Positions 42,677-51,157 are shown, counted from the stretch's first letter. The stretch is 64,000 nt of DNA from Roseomonas indoligenes (GCF_017813365.1 NZ_JAGIZA010000009.1:1-64000); one strand, 5' to 3'. Numbers and translations are program-made. Notes: generated by a model from the letters alone, not told the origin.

Positions 42677-43408
42677 ATGACCCGGAAGCCCATCGATTCC
42701 GCAGCCCTCGAGAAGGTGGTCGGCGGCGCCTACCTCCCCGGCACGGACGGGCACGACACGACGATCGGAACCAACGAGGCCGACAGCATCGTCCTCGGCG
42801 CCGGGAACGACTACGCGGAAGGCCGCGGCGGCAACGATTACATCGATGCCGGCGCGGGCCATGACGAGGTCTACGGCGATGCCGGGGACGACGCGATCTT
42901 CGCCGGCGCGGGCAACGACTTCGCGGCCGGCGGCGCGGGCAACGACTACATCGAGGGCAATGACGGCGACGACGTGATCCTCGGCGAAGCCGGCACCGAT
43001 GCCCTGACCGGCGGCGCGGGCAACGACATCGTCGTCGGCGGCGACGGCGCGGACAACCTCCAGGGCGACGCCGGCGACGACACCCTGATCGGCGGCTTCA
43101 GCGACCGCGCCGCGGACTCCGCCTTCGGCGGCGAGGGCAACGACACCTTCTCCTGGAGCCCCGGCGGTGGCAACGACTACTTCGACGGCGGCAACGGGCG
43201 CGACGCGCTGACGATCTCGGGCATGACCATGGCCCAGCTCCAGCAGGGCCTGCAGGTCTACACCCCCGGGCTGCAGCTGCTGGAGAACAGCGCCGGCGGC
43301 GTCTCCTTCGTCAATTCCCAGGGCCAGCCGCAGTCCTTCAGCGGCCAGCTGACCATCGGCGGCGAGACGCTGCGCTTCGACAACGTGGAGCGCCTCCAGG
43401 TCGGCTGA
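42677..43408 (+). CDS. RTX calcium-binding protein with double-glycine leader (likely export cargo)
   Basis: This 243-aa acidic protein starts MTRKPIDSAALEKVVGG, a bacteriocin-type leader: Leu at -7, Val at -4 and Gly-Gly at -2/-1, cleavage expected after residue 17. Residues 41-139 are eleven RTX nonapeptides (GAGND, GGNDY, GDDxx types) that form a calcium beta-roll. A partial repeat group follows at 151-175. The C-terminal 65 residues are unrelated to the repeats and end 'GETLRFDNVERLQVG'. There is no Sec signal. Downstream genes encode an adaptor and two ABC transporters, the first with a C39 leader peptidase. The ATG at 42677 is preferred over 42641 for its AAGGAAG site and leader length. 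Function after export is unknown. Confidence 0.85.
   Translation: MTRKPIDSAALEKVVGGAYLPGTDGHDTTIGTNEADSIVLGAGNDYAEGRGGNDYIDAGAGHDEVYGDAGDDAIFAGAGNDFAAGGAGNDYIEGNDGDDVILGEAGTDALTGGAGNDIVVGGDGADNLQGDAGDDTLIGGFSDRAADSAFGGEGNDTFSWSPGGGNDYFDGGNGRDALTISGMTMAQLQQGLQVYTPGLQLLENSAGGVSFVNSQGQPQSFSGQLTIGGETLRFDNVERLQVG
42797..43093 (+). repeat. Eleven tandem RTX nonapeptide codon units
   Basis: Residues 41-139 of the RTX protein are eleven consecutive 27-bp units encoding variants of GxGxDxxxx. Most units keep Gly at positions 1 and 3 and Asp or Asn-Asp at 4-5. Units differ enough at the DNA level that no recent expansion is obvious. Confidence 0.85.
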
Positions 43409-43457
43409 GGCGCCGGGCGGGAGGAGGCCCCCCTTCCCGCACCACCCGGGCGCCTTT
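43409..43457 (+). terminator. Hairpin after the RTX gene, possible partial terminator
   Basis: GGCGCCGGG (43409-43417) can pair with CCCGGGCGCC (43445-43454) with one bulged base, and TTT follows. It begins directly after the RTX stop codon and 120 bp before the next gene. Partial termination here would give more cargo than transporter mRNA, as often seen in export operons. The short T-run makes this a moderate call. Confidence 0.4.
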
Positions 43458-43580
43458 CCCCTGGAGCCGGCTGGTACCCCAGCCGTTTCCTTCTCTGCAA
43501 TTCCCTTCGTTCCGGGGCAGGGGCATAGTCACGCGGGGGCCAGGATCGCCGGGCTCTCCCAAGAAGGTCCGATCCCCGGC

Positions 43581-44924
43581 ATGTCCCAGCCCCCCCTCTT
43601 TCGCAGCCAGGCCGTCGCCGAGGCCGCAGCGCCGGACCGCTATGACGAGCCGCTCCGCGTCATGCGCCCCTGGAACTGGGTGGTGGGCGGATCGCTCCTC
43701 GCCCTCGCCGTCATCGGGCTCGTCTGGTCCTCCCTGGTGGACGTGCCGCTGAAGGTCACGGGGCGCGGGATCCTGCTGCCCTCCGGCGGCGTGGTGGACA
43801 TCGTGGCGGACACGGATGGCCGGATCGACCGGCTCGTCGCCCGGCCGGGCGACCACATCCGGGCCGGCCAGTCCATCGCGACGGTGGACCAGTCCGAACT
43901 GCGCCTCCAGCTCGCCCTCGCCGAGGGCCAGGCCGCCGACGCGCTCCGCCATCGCGACGAGCTGCGCGCCTTCCACGGGCGGGAGACGGCGGCGGCCGAG
44001 GCCTTCCGCACGGCGCGGGACGCGGCGCTGGCCGGCAACCTGCGGATGCTGGACGAGCGGCTGGGCATGATGACCCAGCGCGAGGAGGTGATGCGCGGGC
44101 TGATGCAGCAGAACCTCATCAACCGCGACCGCGCCCTCTATGCCCGGGTGGAGGTGTTCCAGGTGCGTGAGCAGATGGCCACCTCGCGGAACGAGCGGGA
44201 GCAGCTCGTGCTCGACCAGGCGATGAAGCGCACCCAGCAGGAGCGCGAGGCGCTGGAGGCCGAGCGGCGCGTGGACGAGACGGCGCGCCAGGTGGAAGCG
44301 CTGCGCACCCGCCTCGGCCGGCTGGGCGAGGTGCTGGCACCCTATTCCGGCACGGTGGTGGAGCAGAAGGCGAATGACGGCCAGGTGGTGCAGCGCGGCA
44401 CCGCCCTGCTGACGGTGGAGCGCGACCCGGAGGGCGGCGCCGGCGCGCTGGTGGCCGTGGTCTATGTCACCGCGCAGGACGGCAAGCGCCTCTCCCCCGG
44501 GCTGGAGGTGGAGGTCTCCCCCTCCTCCACACGGCGGGAGGAGGATGGCTTCATCCACGGCCGGATCACCCGCGTGGCCCATGCCCCCTCCTCCTCCGCC
44601 GGGCTGCTGCGGACCCTGCAGAACGACCAGCTCGTGCGGAACTTCACCACGGAGCTCGGCGCGCCCTTCGAGGTGGAGGTAGCGCTCTCGCCCGATCCCG
44701 CCACGCGCAGCGGGCTGCGCTGGTCCACCGCCACCGGGCCGGATTTCCCCATCGAATCCGGCACCCTCGCGGGCGCCGACATCACTGTGCGCTCCGTCCG
44801 CCTGATCGGCCTTGCCTTCCCCGCCGTGCGGGGCTGGCTGACCCGCAACGCCGAGGCGTCAACGTCGCCGGGCGCGGCAGGGGCCGCGACATCCAAGGGC
44901 GCGGCAGGGGCCGCGACACCTTGA
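43581..44924 (+). CDS. HlyD-like secretion adaptor (NHLM/NHLP type)
   Basis: This 447-aa membrane-fusion protein has a short cytoplasmic start, one membrane segment ('WNWVVGGSLLALAVIGLVW', about residues 31-49), a lipoyl half-motif ('VVDIVADTDGRIDRLVARPGDHIRAGQ'), a long helical hairpin of about residues 110-245, the second lipoyl half ('VLAPYSGTVVEQKANDGQVVQRG') and a beta-barrel end. Overall layout matches the adaptor of NHLM bacteriocin exporters. It bridges inner-membrane ABC exporter and, presumably, an outer-membrane channel coded elsewhere. The C-terminus carries a duplicated GAAGAAT segment from a tandem DNA repeat. Its stop overlaps the next gene's TTG start (TTGA). Confidence 0.85.
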   Translation: MSQPPLFRSQAVAEAAAPDRYDEPLRVMRPWNWVVGGSLLALAVIGLVWSSLVDVPLKVTGRGILLPSGGVVDIVADTDGRIDRLVARPGDHIRAGQSIATVDQSELRLQLALAEGQAADALRHRDELRAFHGRETAAAEAFRTARDAALAGNLRMLDERLGMMTQREEVMRGLMQQNLINRDRALYARVEVFQVREQMATSRNEREQLVLDQAMKRTQQEREALEAERRVDETARQVEALRTRLGRLGEVLAPYSGTVVEQKANDGQVVQRGTALLTVERDPEGGAGALVAVVYVTAQDGKRLSPGLEVEVSPSSTRREEDGFIHGRITRVAHAPSSSAGLLRTLQNDQLVRNFTTELGAPFEVEVALSPDPATRSGLRWSTATGPDFPIESGTLAGADITVRSVRLIGLAFPAVRGWLTRNAEASTSPGAAGAATSKGAAGAATP

Positions 44925-47110
44925 GCGCCACGGTGGCCGCCGCCCCGCCCCGCGCGCGGCCCGGGCGGGTCCGCACGCCCACGCTGCTCCAGATGGAGGC
45001 ATCGGAGTGCGGCGCCGCGGCGCTGGGCATCGTGCTCGGCAGCTACGGCCGTTGGGTGCCGCTGGAGGAGCTGCGCGCCGCCTGTGGCGTCTCCCGCGAC
45101 GGCAGCCGGGCCAGCCACGTCGCGGCCGCGGCGTCGGAATATGGCCTGGCGGTGGAGGCCTTCCGGGTGGAGCCGGCCGACCTGCCGGGCATGGCGATGC
45201 CCCTGATCGCCCATTGGGGCATGAACCACTTCGTCGTCATCGAGGGGGTGGACCGCAGCGGCGCCCGCATCAACGACCCCGCCACCGGCCCGCGCCGCAT
45301 CACGGCGGAGGAACTGGACCGCAATCTCACCGGCGTCGTCCTCTCCCTGCGCCCGGGGGAGGGCTTCCGGCGCGGCGGGGAAAGGCCGCGGGCGCTGCGC
45401 GGCATCCTGCGCCGGCTGCGCGGCAACGGGGCGGGCTTCGGCTTCCTTCTCGGCCTGAGCCTGCTGATGACGATCCCGGCGCTGCTGGTCCCCGCCTTCT
45501 CCCAGGTCTTCGTGGACGACGTGCTCGTCGGCCGCTTCGAGAGCTGGCTGCAACCGCTGCTCTGGGGCATGGCCGGCACCTCCCTCCTCATGGGCCTCAT
45601 CACCTGGTTGCAGCTGGACCTGCTGCTGCGGCTGGAGACGCGGCTCTCCGTCTCCGGCTCCGCCGCCTTCCTGGACCGGCTGACGCGGCTTCCCGTCGCC
45701 TTCTTCGCCCAGCGCCACCCTGGCGACATCGCCGGCCGCGTGGCGCTGAACGACCGCATCGCGCGGCTGGTCTCGGGCGATGTCGGGCGCGGGTTGCTCG
45801 GCCTCGTCACCGCGCTCGCCTACGCCGCCGCGATGCTGCTCTACGACCCGTTGCTGGCGGGCATCGTGGTCCTCGCCGCGGCCGTGAACCTCGGCGCCCT
45901 CGTCGGCCTCGGCCGCTCGCTCAGCGACGACAACGGGCGCCTCCTCTCCCGCAACCTCCGCACGGAGGGGCTGGCGCGGGGCGGGCTGCGGATGATCGAG
46001 ACCTACCGGTCCTCTGGCGGCGAGGGCCTGCTGCTGGCCCAGCTCGCGGGCACGCGGGCCGGCGCCGCCAACGTCACCCAGCGGCTCGCGCTGCGGCGCG
46101 CCCTGCTGGAGGGGCTGCCGGCCTTCATCGCCATCGCCGCCTCCGCCGCCGTGCTCGTCCTCGGCGGGCGCCGAATCATGGATGGCACGATGACCGTCGG
46201 CCAGCTCGTCGCCTTCCAGGCCCTCACCACCGGCTTCATGGGGCCGGTTGCCCAGCTAGTCGGCGTCGCCACCCAGATGCAGGACGCGAAGGCGAACCTC
46301 ACCCTGCTGGAGGACACGCTGCACCACCAGCTAGCGCCGGAATTCGAGACCGCGCCCGCCCCGGCCGGCACGCGCCGCGCCGGCGCGCGGCTGGCCGGCC
46401 ATGTGGCGCTGCGCGACATCGTCTTCGGCCACAGCCGCCTCGCCCCGCCCCTGCTGGACGGCGTCTCCATCACGATCGAGCCCGGCCGCCGCCTCGGCAT
46501 CGTCGGCGGCTCCGGCTCCGGCAAGTCCACCCTCGCCCTGCTGATCGCCGGCCTTTACCGCCCCTGGTCCGGCGAGGTGCTGATCGACGGAAGGCCGATC
46601 GAGGGCATCCCGCGCGCGGAGCTCCGGCGGGAGGTCTCGGTGATGGACCAGCAGGGCTTCCTCTTCGACGGCACAGTGCGCGACAACATCGCGATGTGGG
46701 ATCCCACCCTGGCCGACGAGCGCCTGGTGGAGGCCGCGCAGGACGCGATGATCCACGACGAGATCCTGGCCCGCCGCGGCGGCTATGCCGGCCCCGTGGC
46801 AGAGGAGGGGCGCAACTGGTCCGGTGGCCAGCGCGCGCGGATGGAGCTGGCCCGCGCCATCGTCACCGACCCCGCGATCCTCGTGCTGGACGAGGCGACG
46901 GCGGCGCTGGACAACGCGGCGGAGGCGGCGGTCATGGCCAATCTACGCCGGCGCGGCTGCACCATGGTCGTCATCGCCCACCGCCTGGCGCTGGTGCGGG
47001 ACTGCGACGAGGTGATCGTGATGGAGGCGGGCCGCATCGTGCAGCGCGGCCACCCGGACGACCTCGCGGCCGCCCCCGGCCCCTTCCGCACCATGCTGGC
47101 GAGTGGCTGA
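44921..47110 (+). CDS. C39-peptidase ABC exporter (NHLM bacteriocin type)
   Basis: This 729-aa protein joins a leader peptidase, a membrane domain and an ATPase. The C39 domain (residues about 20-150) keeps Gln24, Cys30 ('QMEASECGAAALG'), His103 ('MNHFVVIEG') and Asp119 ('RINDPATG'), so it should cut after Gly-Gly leaders. About six membrane segments lie between residues 165 and 455. The nucleotide-binding domain has Walker A GGSGSGKST (529-537), signature WSGGQ (633-637), 'ILVLDEATAALD' and switch His ('VVIAHRLAL'). HlyB-type RTX exporters lack the catalytic Cys, so this is the processing kind. TTG at 44921 overlaps the adaptor stop. Confidence 0.92.
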   Translation: MSATVAAAPPRARPGRVRTPTLLQMEASECGAAALGIVLGSYGRWVPLEELRAACGVSRDGSRASHVAAAASEYGLAVEAFRVEPADLPGMAMPLIAHWGMNHFVVIEGVDRSGARINDPATGPRRITAEELDRNLTGVVLSLRPGEGFRRGGERPRALRGILRRLRGNGAGFGFLLGLSLLMTIPALLVPAFSQVFVDDVLVGRFESWLQPLLWGMAGTSLLMGLITWLQLDLLLRLETRLSVSGSAAFLDRLTRLPVAFFAQRHPGDIAGRVALNDRIARLVSGDVGRGLLGLVTALAYAAAMLLYDPLLAGIVVLAAAVNLGALVGLGRSLSDDNGRLLSRNLRTEGLARGGLRMIETYRSSGGEGLLLAQLAGTRAGAANVTQRLALRRALLEGLPAFIAIAASAAVLVLGGRRIMDGTMTVGQLVAFQALTTGFMGPVAQLVGVATQMQDAKANLTLLEDTLHHQLAPEFETAPAPAGTRRAGARLAGHVALRDIVFGHSRLAPPLLDGVSITIEPGRRLGIVGGSGSGKSTLALLIAGLYRPWSGEVLIDGRPIEGIPRAELRREVSVMDQQGFLFDGTVRDNIAMWDPTLADERLVEAAQDAMIHDEILARRGGYAGPVAEEGRNWSGGQRARMELARAIVTDPAILVLDEATAALDNAAEAAVMANLRRRGCTMVVIAHRLALVRDCDEVIVMEAGRIVQRGHPDDLAAAPGPFRTMLASG

Positions 47111-47113
47111 GCC

Positions 47114-50089
47114 GTGCCCGACGACATCGCCCCCCCGCCCCCTGCCCTGCAGGACGCCGCGGCGCCCGGACTATCGCCGCGGCCGCGCCCGATCCCCCTG
47201 GCCATCCCCCTTCCGGCCCATGCGCCGCTTCGGCTGGACGATCCCGCCGCCCGCTGGATCGTTGCCGCCGGCACCGTCACCCTCTTCGCCACCGCCGCCC
47301 CGCAGCCCCCGGCGACGGAGGGGCCGCGGCGCTATGTCGGCACCCTCCGCGCCGGCGAGATGCTCTGCGGCGTCGGCACCGCCATGACCGGCGCCACCCT
47401 CCTCGCCATCGGCGGCGCCGATACACGGCTGCTGCCCCTGCCCGAGCGGAAGGATGAGGACGCGACCGCCCGGCTCGCCGTCGCGGTGGAGGGCTGGGGC
47501 CGTGCCCTCGCCTCCGGCCTCGCCCGCCCCATGTCGCCCCGCCCGCGCACGGATATCGCGGTTTCCGGCGGCACCGGCACGCTCTATCCCCCCGCCGGCG
47601 CCGTGGTCGCCGCGCGGGGCGCGCCGGCCTGGGCCCGCATCGGCGGCGGGGGCTGGCTGCTGCTGGGGCTGGAGCCCGTGGAGGGACTGATCCCCCTGCC
47701 GGCGGAGGCCTGGCTGGTCGCCGGGGGCGGCAGCCTCCAGCCGATCCTGGCCGAGACCGCCCTCGCGGACCCGGACTGGGAGGACGGGCTCGCCGCCCTC
47801 AACGCCGCTTTCCTAGACGCCCTGCCCGCCGCCCTGGCCCTGAGCGCCGCCGACGAGCTGAACCGCCGCCACCTGCGCGAGGAGCGCGAGGCCGAGGCGG
47901 AGGCCGAGGGGCGCGCCTCCTTCGCCGCCATCCTCGGCAACCCCGTGGAGCGGCCCGAGCCGGCGAACGCCGACCCGCTGATGCCGGTGTTCCGCGCCGT
48001 CGCCGCGGGCCTCGGCCTTCGCGCCCGCCGGCTGGTGCGCGTCCGTAGCACCGACGTGGACGCCACCTCCACGCTGGAGGAGCTGGCCCGCGCCTCCGGC
48101 CTGCGCCTCCGCCCCGCCTATCTGGAGGGGCGCTGGTGGGAGGAGGATCACGGCCCCCTTTTCACCGCGCGGGCGGATGGCGCCACCGTCGGCCTGCTGC
48201 CGGAGGGGCGCGGCTACCGCATCGTCACCCCGGAGCACCCCGGCGGCGCGAGGCTGGATGCCGCAATGGCGAAGGCCCTGTCGCGGGAGGCCCAGGCCCC
48301 GATCCTGCCCCTGCCGCGCAAGGTCCTCGGCCTGTTGGACCTTGTCGGGGCGGGGATGCGGCGCACCGGCGGGGACGTGACGGCGATCTTCGCCACCATG
48401 CTTATCGGCGCGGCCCTCGGCCAGGCCGTGCCGCTGGCCACCGGCGTCGCCTTCACCCTTCTCATCCCCGGCGGCCACCTGCCGGAACTGGCGCAGCTCG
48501 GCCTCGCCATGGTCGTGGTCGCCGCCGTGGCCTGGGCGACGCGGCTGGGCGGGGAGATCGCGCGCCAGCGCATCGAGGCGCGCGCCGCCCCCGCCCTGCA
48601 CGCCGCGATCTGGGACCGGGTGGTCCGCCTGCCCCTCTCCATCCTCAACCGCCAGACCGTGGGCGAGACGGCGGGCCGTGCGGCCTCGGCCATCTCGCTC
48701 GCCGGGCAGCTCCGCGGCTTTCTCTTCGCCGCCGTCTCCGCCGTCTCCATCATCCTCTCCGCCAGCGTCGTGATGCTCGTCTCGCAGCCCCTGGCCGCCG
48801 CGATCGGCCTCAGCCTGCTCGCGGTCCAGATCGCCGCCGCCAACCTGGCTGGCTGGCTGCAGGCCCGCGCCTACGCCACGGGGGAGGCGCTGTCGGGCCT
48901 GGCGGACGCCATGGTGTTCCAGATCGTCTCCGGCCTCGTGAAGCTGCGCCTGGCGGGCGCGGAGCACCGCGCGGCCGGCGTCTGGGCCGCCCGTTTCGCC
49001 GGAATGCGCGCCCGCCTGGCCGCCTCCCGCCGCATCGGCAACGGCTACGACGCTTTCGCGGCCGGCTTCGCCGTGCTCTCCACCGCCGCCGCCTTCCTCG
49101 TCATTGCGGGGCTCCAGAAGGTCGAGCCGGGGCAGGCGCCCCCTTCCCTCTCCTCCGTCATGACCTTCCTCTCGGCCTACGGGCTGATGGCCGGGTCCGG
49201 CACGCAGCTCGCCCGTGCCGTCTTCTCGCTCTGGCTGATGGCGCCCAGCTATCGCTTCGCCAAGCCGCTGCTGGAATCCCTCCCGGAGGCCGAGGAGGGC
49301 CGCGTGGACCCCGGCCGTCTCAGCGGCGCGCTGGAGCTGTCCAACCTCGCCTTCCGCTACGGCCCGAGCGATCCCTGGATCTTCGCCGGCCTCAGCCTGC
49401 GCGTGGAGCCCGGCGAGTTCATCGCGATCGTCGGCCGGTCGGGCGCCGGCAAGTCCACCCTCGTGCGCCTCCTCCTCGGGCTGGAGCAGCCCGCCAGCGG
49501 CGCCATCTTCATGGACGGCCACGACCTGCGCGCGCTCGACCTCGGCGTGCTGCGACAGCAGGTCGCCACCGTGCTGCAGGCCGGGCGCGTGCCGCCCGGC
49601 AGCGTGCGCGACGCCGTGCGCGGCCTCACCCCCGCCAGCGATGCCGCCGTCTGGGCCGCGCTGGACGCGGCGGCCCTCGGCGCCGACATCCGCGCCATGC
49701 CCATGGGGCTGGAAACCGTGCTGACGGATGCCAGCCGCGTCCTCTCCGGCGGTCAGGCCCAGCGTCTGCTGCTCGCCCGCGCGCTGCTGCAGAAGCCCGC
49801 GGTGATGATCCTGGACGAGGCGACGAGCGCCCTCGACAACGTCACCCAGCGCGCCACCATGCGCGCCATCCGCACGGTCTCGGCCACCCGCATCGTCATC
49901 GCCCACCGCCTCTCCACGATCCGCCACGCGGACCGCATCGTCGTGCTGGACAACGGCCGGATCGCGGAGACCGGGAGCTTCGACGAACTGATCCGGCGCA
50001 AGAACGGCCTCTTCGCCCGCCAGTTCGCGGAGGAGGCGCGCTGGCAGGCTTCGACCCGGCGCGCGGGGTCCGGCGCGGCCCTGTCCTGA
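47114..50089 (+). CDS. Second ABC exporter of the NHLM/NHLP type, 991 aa
   Basis: This 991-aa protein has no C39 peptidase. Its first 400 or so residues are soluble, with a Pro-rich lead and Gly/Ala-rich strands in the style of the cyclic-nucleotide-domain-like N-terminus of NHLM_ABC2 proteins. About six membrane segments lie at 410-680. The ATPase has Walker A GRSGAGKST (774-782), LSGGQ (877-881), 'VMILDEATSALD' and 'IVIAHRLSTIRH', so it should be active. Paired with the C39 exporter, it is taken to form a two-transporter machine or heterodimer as in NHLM loci. GTG at 47114 begins 3 bp after the previous stop. Confidence 0.88.
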   Translation: MPDDIAPPPPALQDAAAPGLSPRPRPIPLAIPLPAHAPLRLDDPAARWIVAAGTVTLFATAAPQPPATEGPRRYVGTLRAGEMLCGVGTAMTGATLLAIGGADTRLLPLPERKDEDATARLAVAVEGWGRALASGLARPMSPRPRTDIAVSGGTGTLYPPAGAVVAARGAPAWARIGGGGWLLLGLEPVEGLIPLPAEAWLVAGGGSLQPILAETALADPDWEDGLAALNAAFLDALPAALALSAADELNRRHLREEREAEAEAEGRASFAAILGNPVERPEPANADPLMPVFRAVAAGLGLRARRLVRVRSTDVDATSTLEELARASGLRLRPAYLEGRWWEEDHGPLFTARADGATVGLLPEGRGYRIVTPEHPGGARLDAAMAKALSREAQAPILPLPRKVLGLLDLVGAGMRRTGGDVTAIFATMLIGAALGQAVPLATGVAFTLLIPGGHLPELAQLGLAMVVVAAVAWATRLGGEIARQRIEARAAPALHAAIWDRVVRLPLSILNRQTVGETAGRAASAISLAGQLRGFLFAAVSAVSIILSASVVMLVSQPLAAAIGLSLLAVQIAAANLAGWLQARAYATGEALSGLADAMVFQIVSGLVKLRLAGAEHRAAGVWAARFAGMRARLAASRRIGNGYDAFAAGFAVLSTAAAFLVIAGLQKVEPGQAPPSLSSVMTFLSAYGLMAGSGTQLARAVFSLWLMAPSYRFAKPLLESLPEAEEGRVDPGRLSGALELSNLAFRYGPSDPWIFAGLSLRVEPGEFIAIVGRSGAGKSTLVRLLLGLEQPASGAIFMDGHDLRALDLGVLRQQVATVLQAGRVPPGSVRDAVRGLTPASDAAVWAALDAAALGADIRAMPMGLETVLTDASRVLSGGQAQRLLLARALLQKPAVMILDEATSALDNVTQRATMRAIRTVSATRIVIAHRLSTIRHADRIVVLDNGRIAETGSFDELIRRKNGLFARQFAEEARWQASTRRAGSGAALS

Positions 50090-50091
50090 TG

Positions 50092-50365
50092 GGGCCGGAG
50101 CCAGGGGGCGCTGCCCCCTGGAACCCCCGCCAAGGGCCTGAGGCCCTTGGATCCCCGTCTGGCTGCCGCCCGCGCCGGCCTGACTTGGGGTCTCGGCATG
50201 GTGGCCTGATCCTGCCCTTGCAGTCGCCGGAGGTCGTCGACCTCAGGCGCACCGTCAGCGGGACGATCCCAACTCGAAGAAAAGGATGATGGGTTCGAAG
50301 CACTGCTTCGAACGGGTCCGGGGAGAGGAAGAATTCCTTCTTCCTCTCCCCGGGCCAGACCGACA
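50092..50365 (-). repeat. Composite intergenic repeat, copy 4 (complete, reversed)
   Basis: E: CCAGGGGGC (50101-50109), GCT, GCCCCCTGG (50113-50121). D: CCAAGGGCC (50130-50138), TGA, GGCCCTTGG (50142-50150). C: GCCGGAGGTC (50226-50235) with GACCTCAGGC (50239-50248), one mismatch. Extra hairpin: GTTCGAAGC (50293-50301), ACT, GCTTCGAAC (50305-50313). A: 50318-50333 with 50338-50353, perfect. It ends the export locus. Confidence 0.9.
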
Positions 50366-50417
50366 GCGAAGAATCGGCACCACCCTCCGTTAACCCTTGC
50401 GCCCTAACCTCCCGGCC

Positions 50418-51113
50418 ATGAGCACGCAGGCAGTGCAGGCTATCGCGCCACGGACCGCCCGCCCGGCGAAGGCCGTGGCAAAGACGGCGGACTTCAAAGG
50501 CGCGCTGGTCCGCGCCCAGGCCCCTTTCGCGCCCGCTCCCCGGCCCAGTGCCGCGGCGACGACCACGGCGGCGCGCGCGGTGGACTCCTCGTTCCGTAAC
50601 CGCATCGCCGCGCAGGAGAGCGCGGGCGCCGGCTGGGCGGCCCGCAACGCGGCGTCCGGTGCCCTCGGCCGCTATCAGATGCTTCGGGTTGCCCTGCGCG
50701 ACATCGGCTGGCAGGGCGCGGATGGCGGCTGGACGGAGCGCGCGGCGGCCCTGGGCGTGCGGAGCGAGGCGGATTTTCTCGCCAGCCCCGCCGCGCAGGA
50801 GACTGCGATGAGCCAGTACCTCCAGCGCACGGAGCGTCAGCTTGCCGCCAATGGTGCGCTGGATGCTGCGGGGCGCATCGTCACGGCCACGGACGGGCAG
50901 CCCCTGGCGATCACGCAGGCCGGCCTTGTCGCCGCCGCCCACCGGCGTGGTGCGGGCACCGTGGCCCGCTGGCTGGATCATCGCACCCGCACGCCGGACG
51001 CGCCGCTGCCGGAAGCAACCCGCACCGCCTTTGCCAGCGTGGAGCGCCGCCTGCGCGACTTCGCCGGGACCAGCCTGGCCACGCGGCCCGCTGCCGGGGC
51101 GCCTCCCGCATGA
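50418..51113 (+). CDS. Lysozyme-like (transglycosylase-fold) protein
   Basis: This 231-aa protein has a low-complexity Ala/Pro/Arg lead of about 55 residues and no signal peptide. A domain then begins 'FRNRIAAQESAGAGWAARN', followed by 'ASGALGRYQMLRVALRDIGW'. An ESxGxx...N pattern followed by GxYQ is the core of lysozyme and lytic-transglycosylase folds, where the Glu is catalytic. Later helices ('ITQAGLVAAAHRRGAGTVARWL') fit the same fold. A peptidoglycan-cutting role is likely; what it serves is unclear. It follows the export locus but is separated from it by repeat copy 4. The ATG at 50418 is used. Confidence 0.65.
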   Translation: MSTQAVQAIAPRTARPAKAVAKTADFKGALVRAQAPFAPAPRPSAAATTTAARAVDSSFRNRIAAQESAGAGWAARNAASGALGRYQMLRVALRDIGWQGADGGWTERAAALGVRSEADFLASPAAQETAMSQYLQRTERQLAANGALDAAGRIVTATDGQPLAITQAGLVAAAHRRGAGTVARWLDHRTRTPDAPLPEATRTAFASVERRLRDFAGTSLATRPAAGAPPA

Positions 51114-51157
51114 TCGGTGCGGGTTCGGGAACTTCTGCCGCTGGGCCGAGGCGCGGC

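Noticed and set aside
42677-47110. Ordinary HlyBD-type RTX secretion
   Set aside because: The exporter has an intact C39 catalytic set, and the cargo has an N-terminal GG leader. HlyB-type exporters lack the Cys.
42677-50089. Classical RiPP/bacteriocin cluster
   Set aside because: There is no short precursor peptide, NHLP leader or modifying enzyme. The only leader-bearing gene encodes a 243-aa RTX protein.
50418-51113. Prophage endolysin
   Set aside because: No phage structural, lysogeny or holin gene lies nearby and base composition is unchanged.
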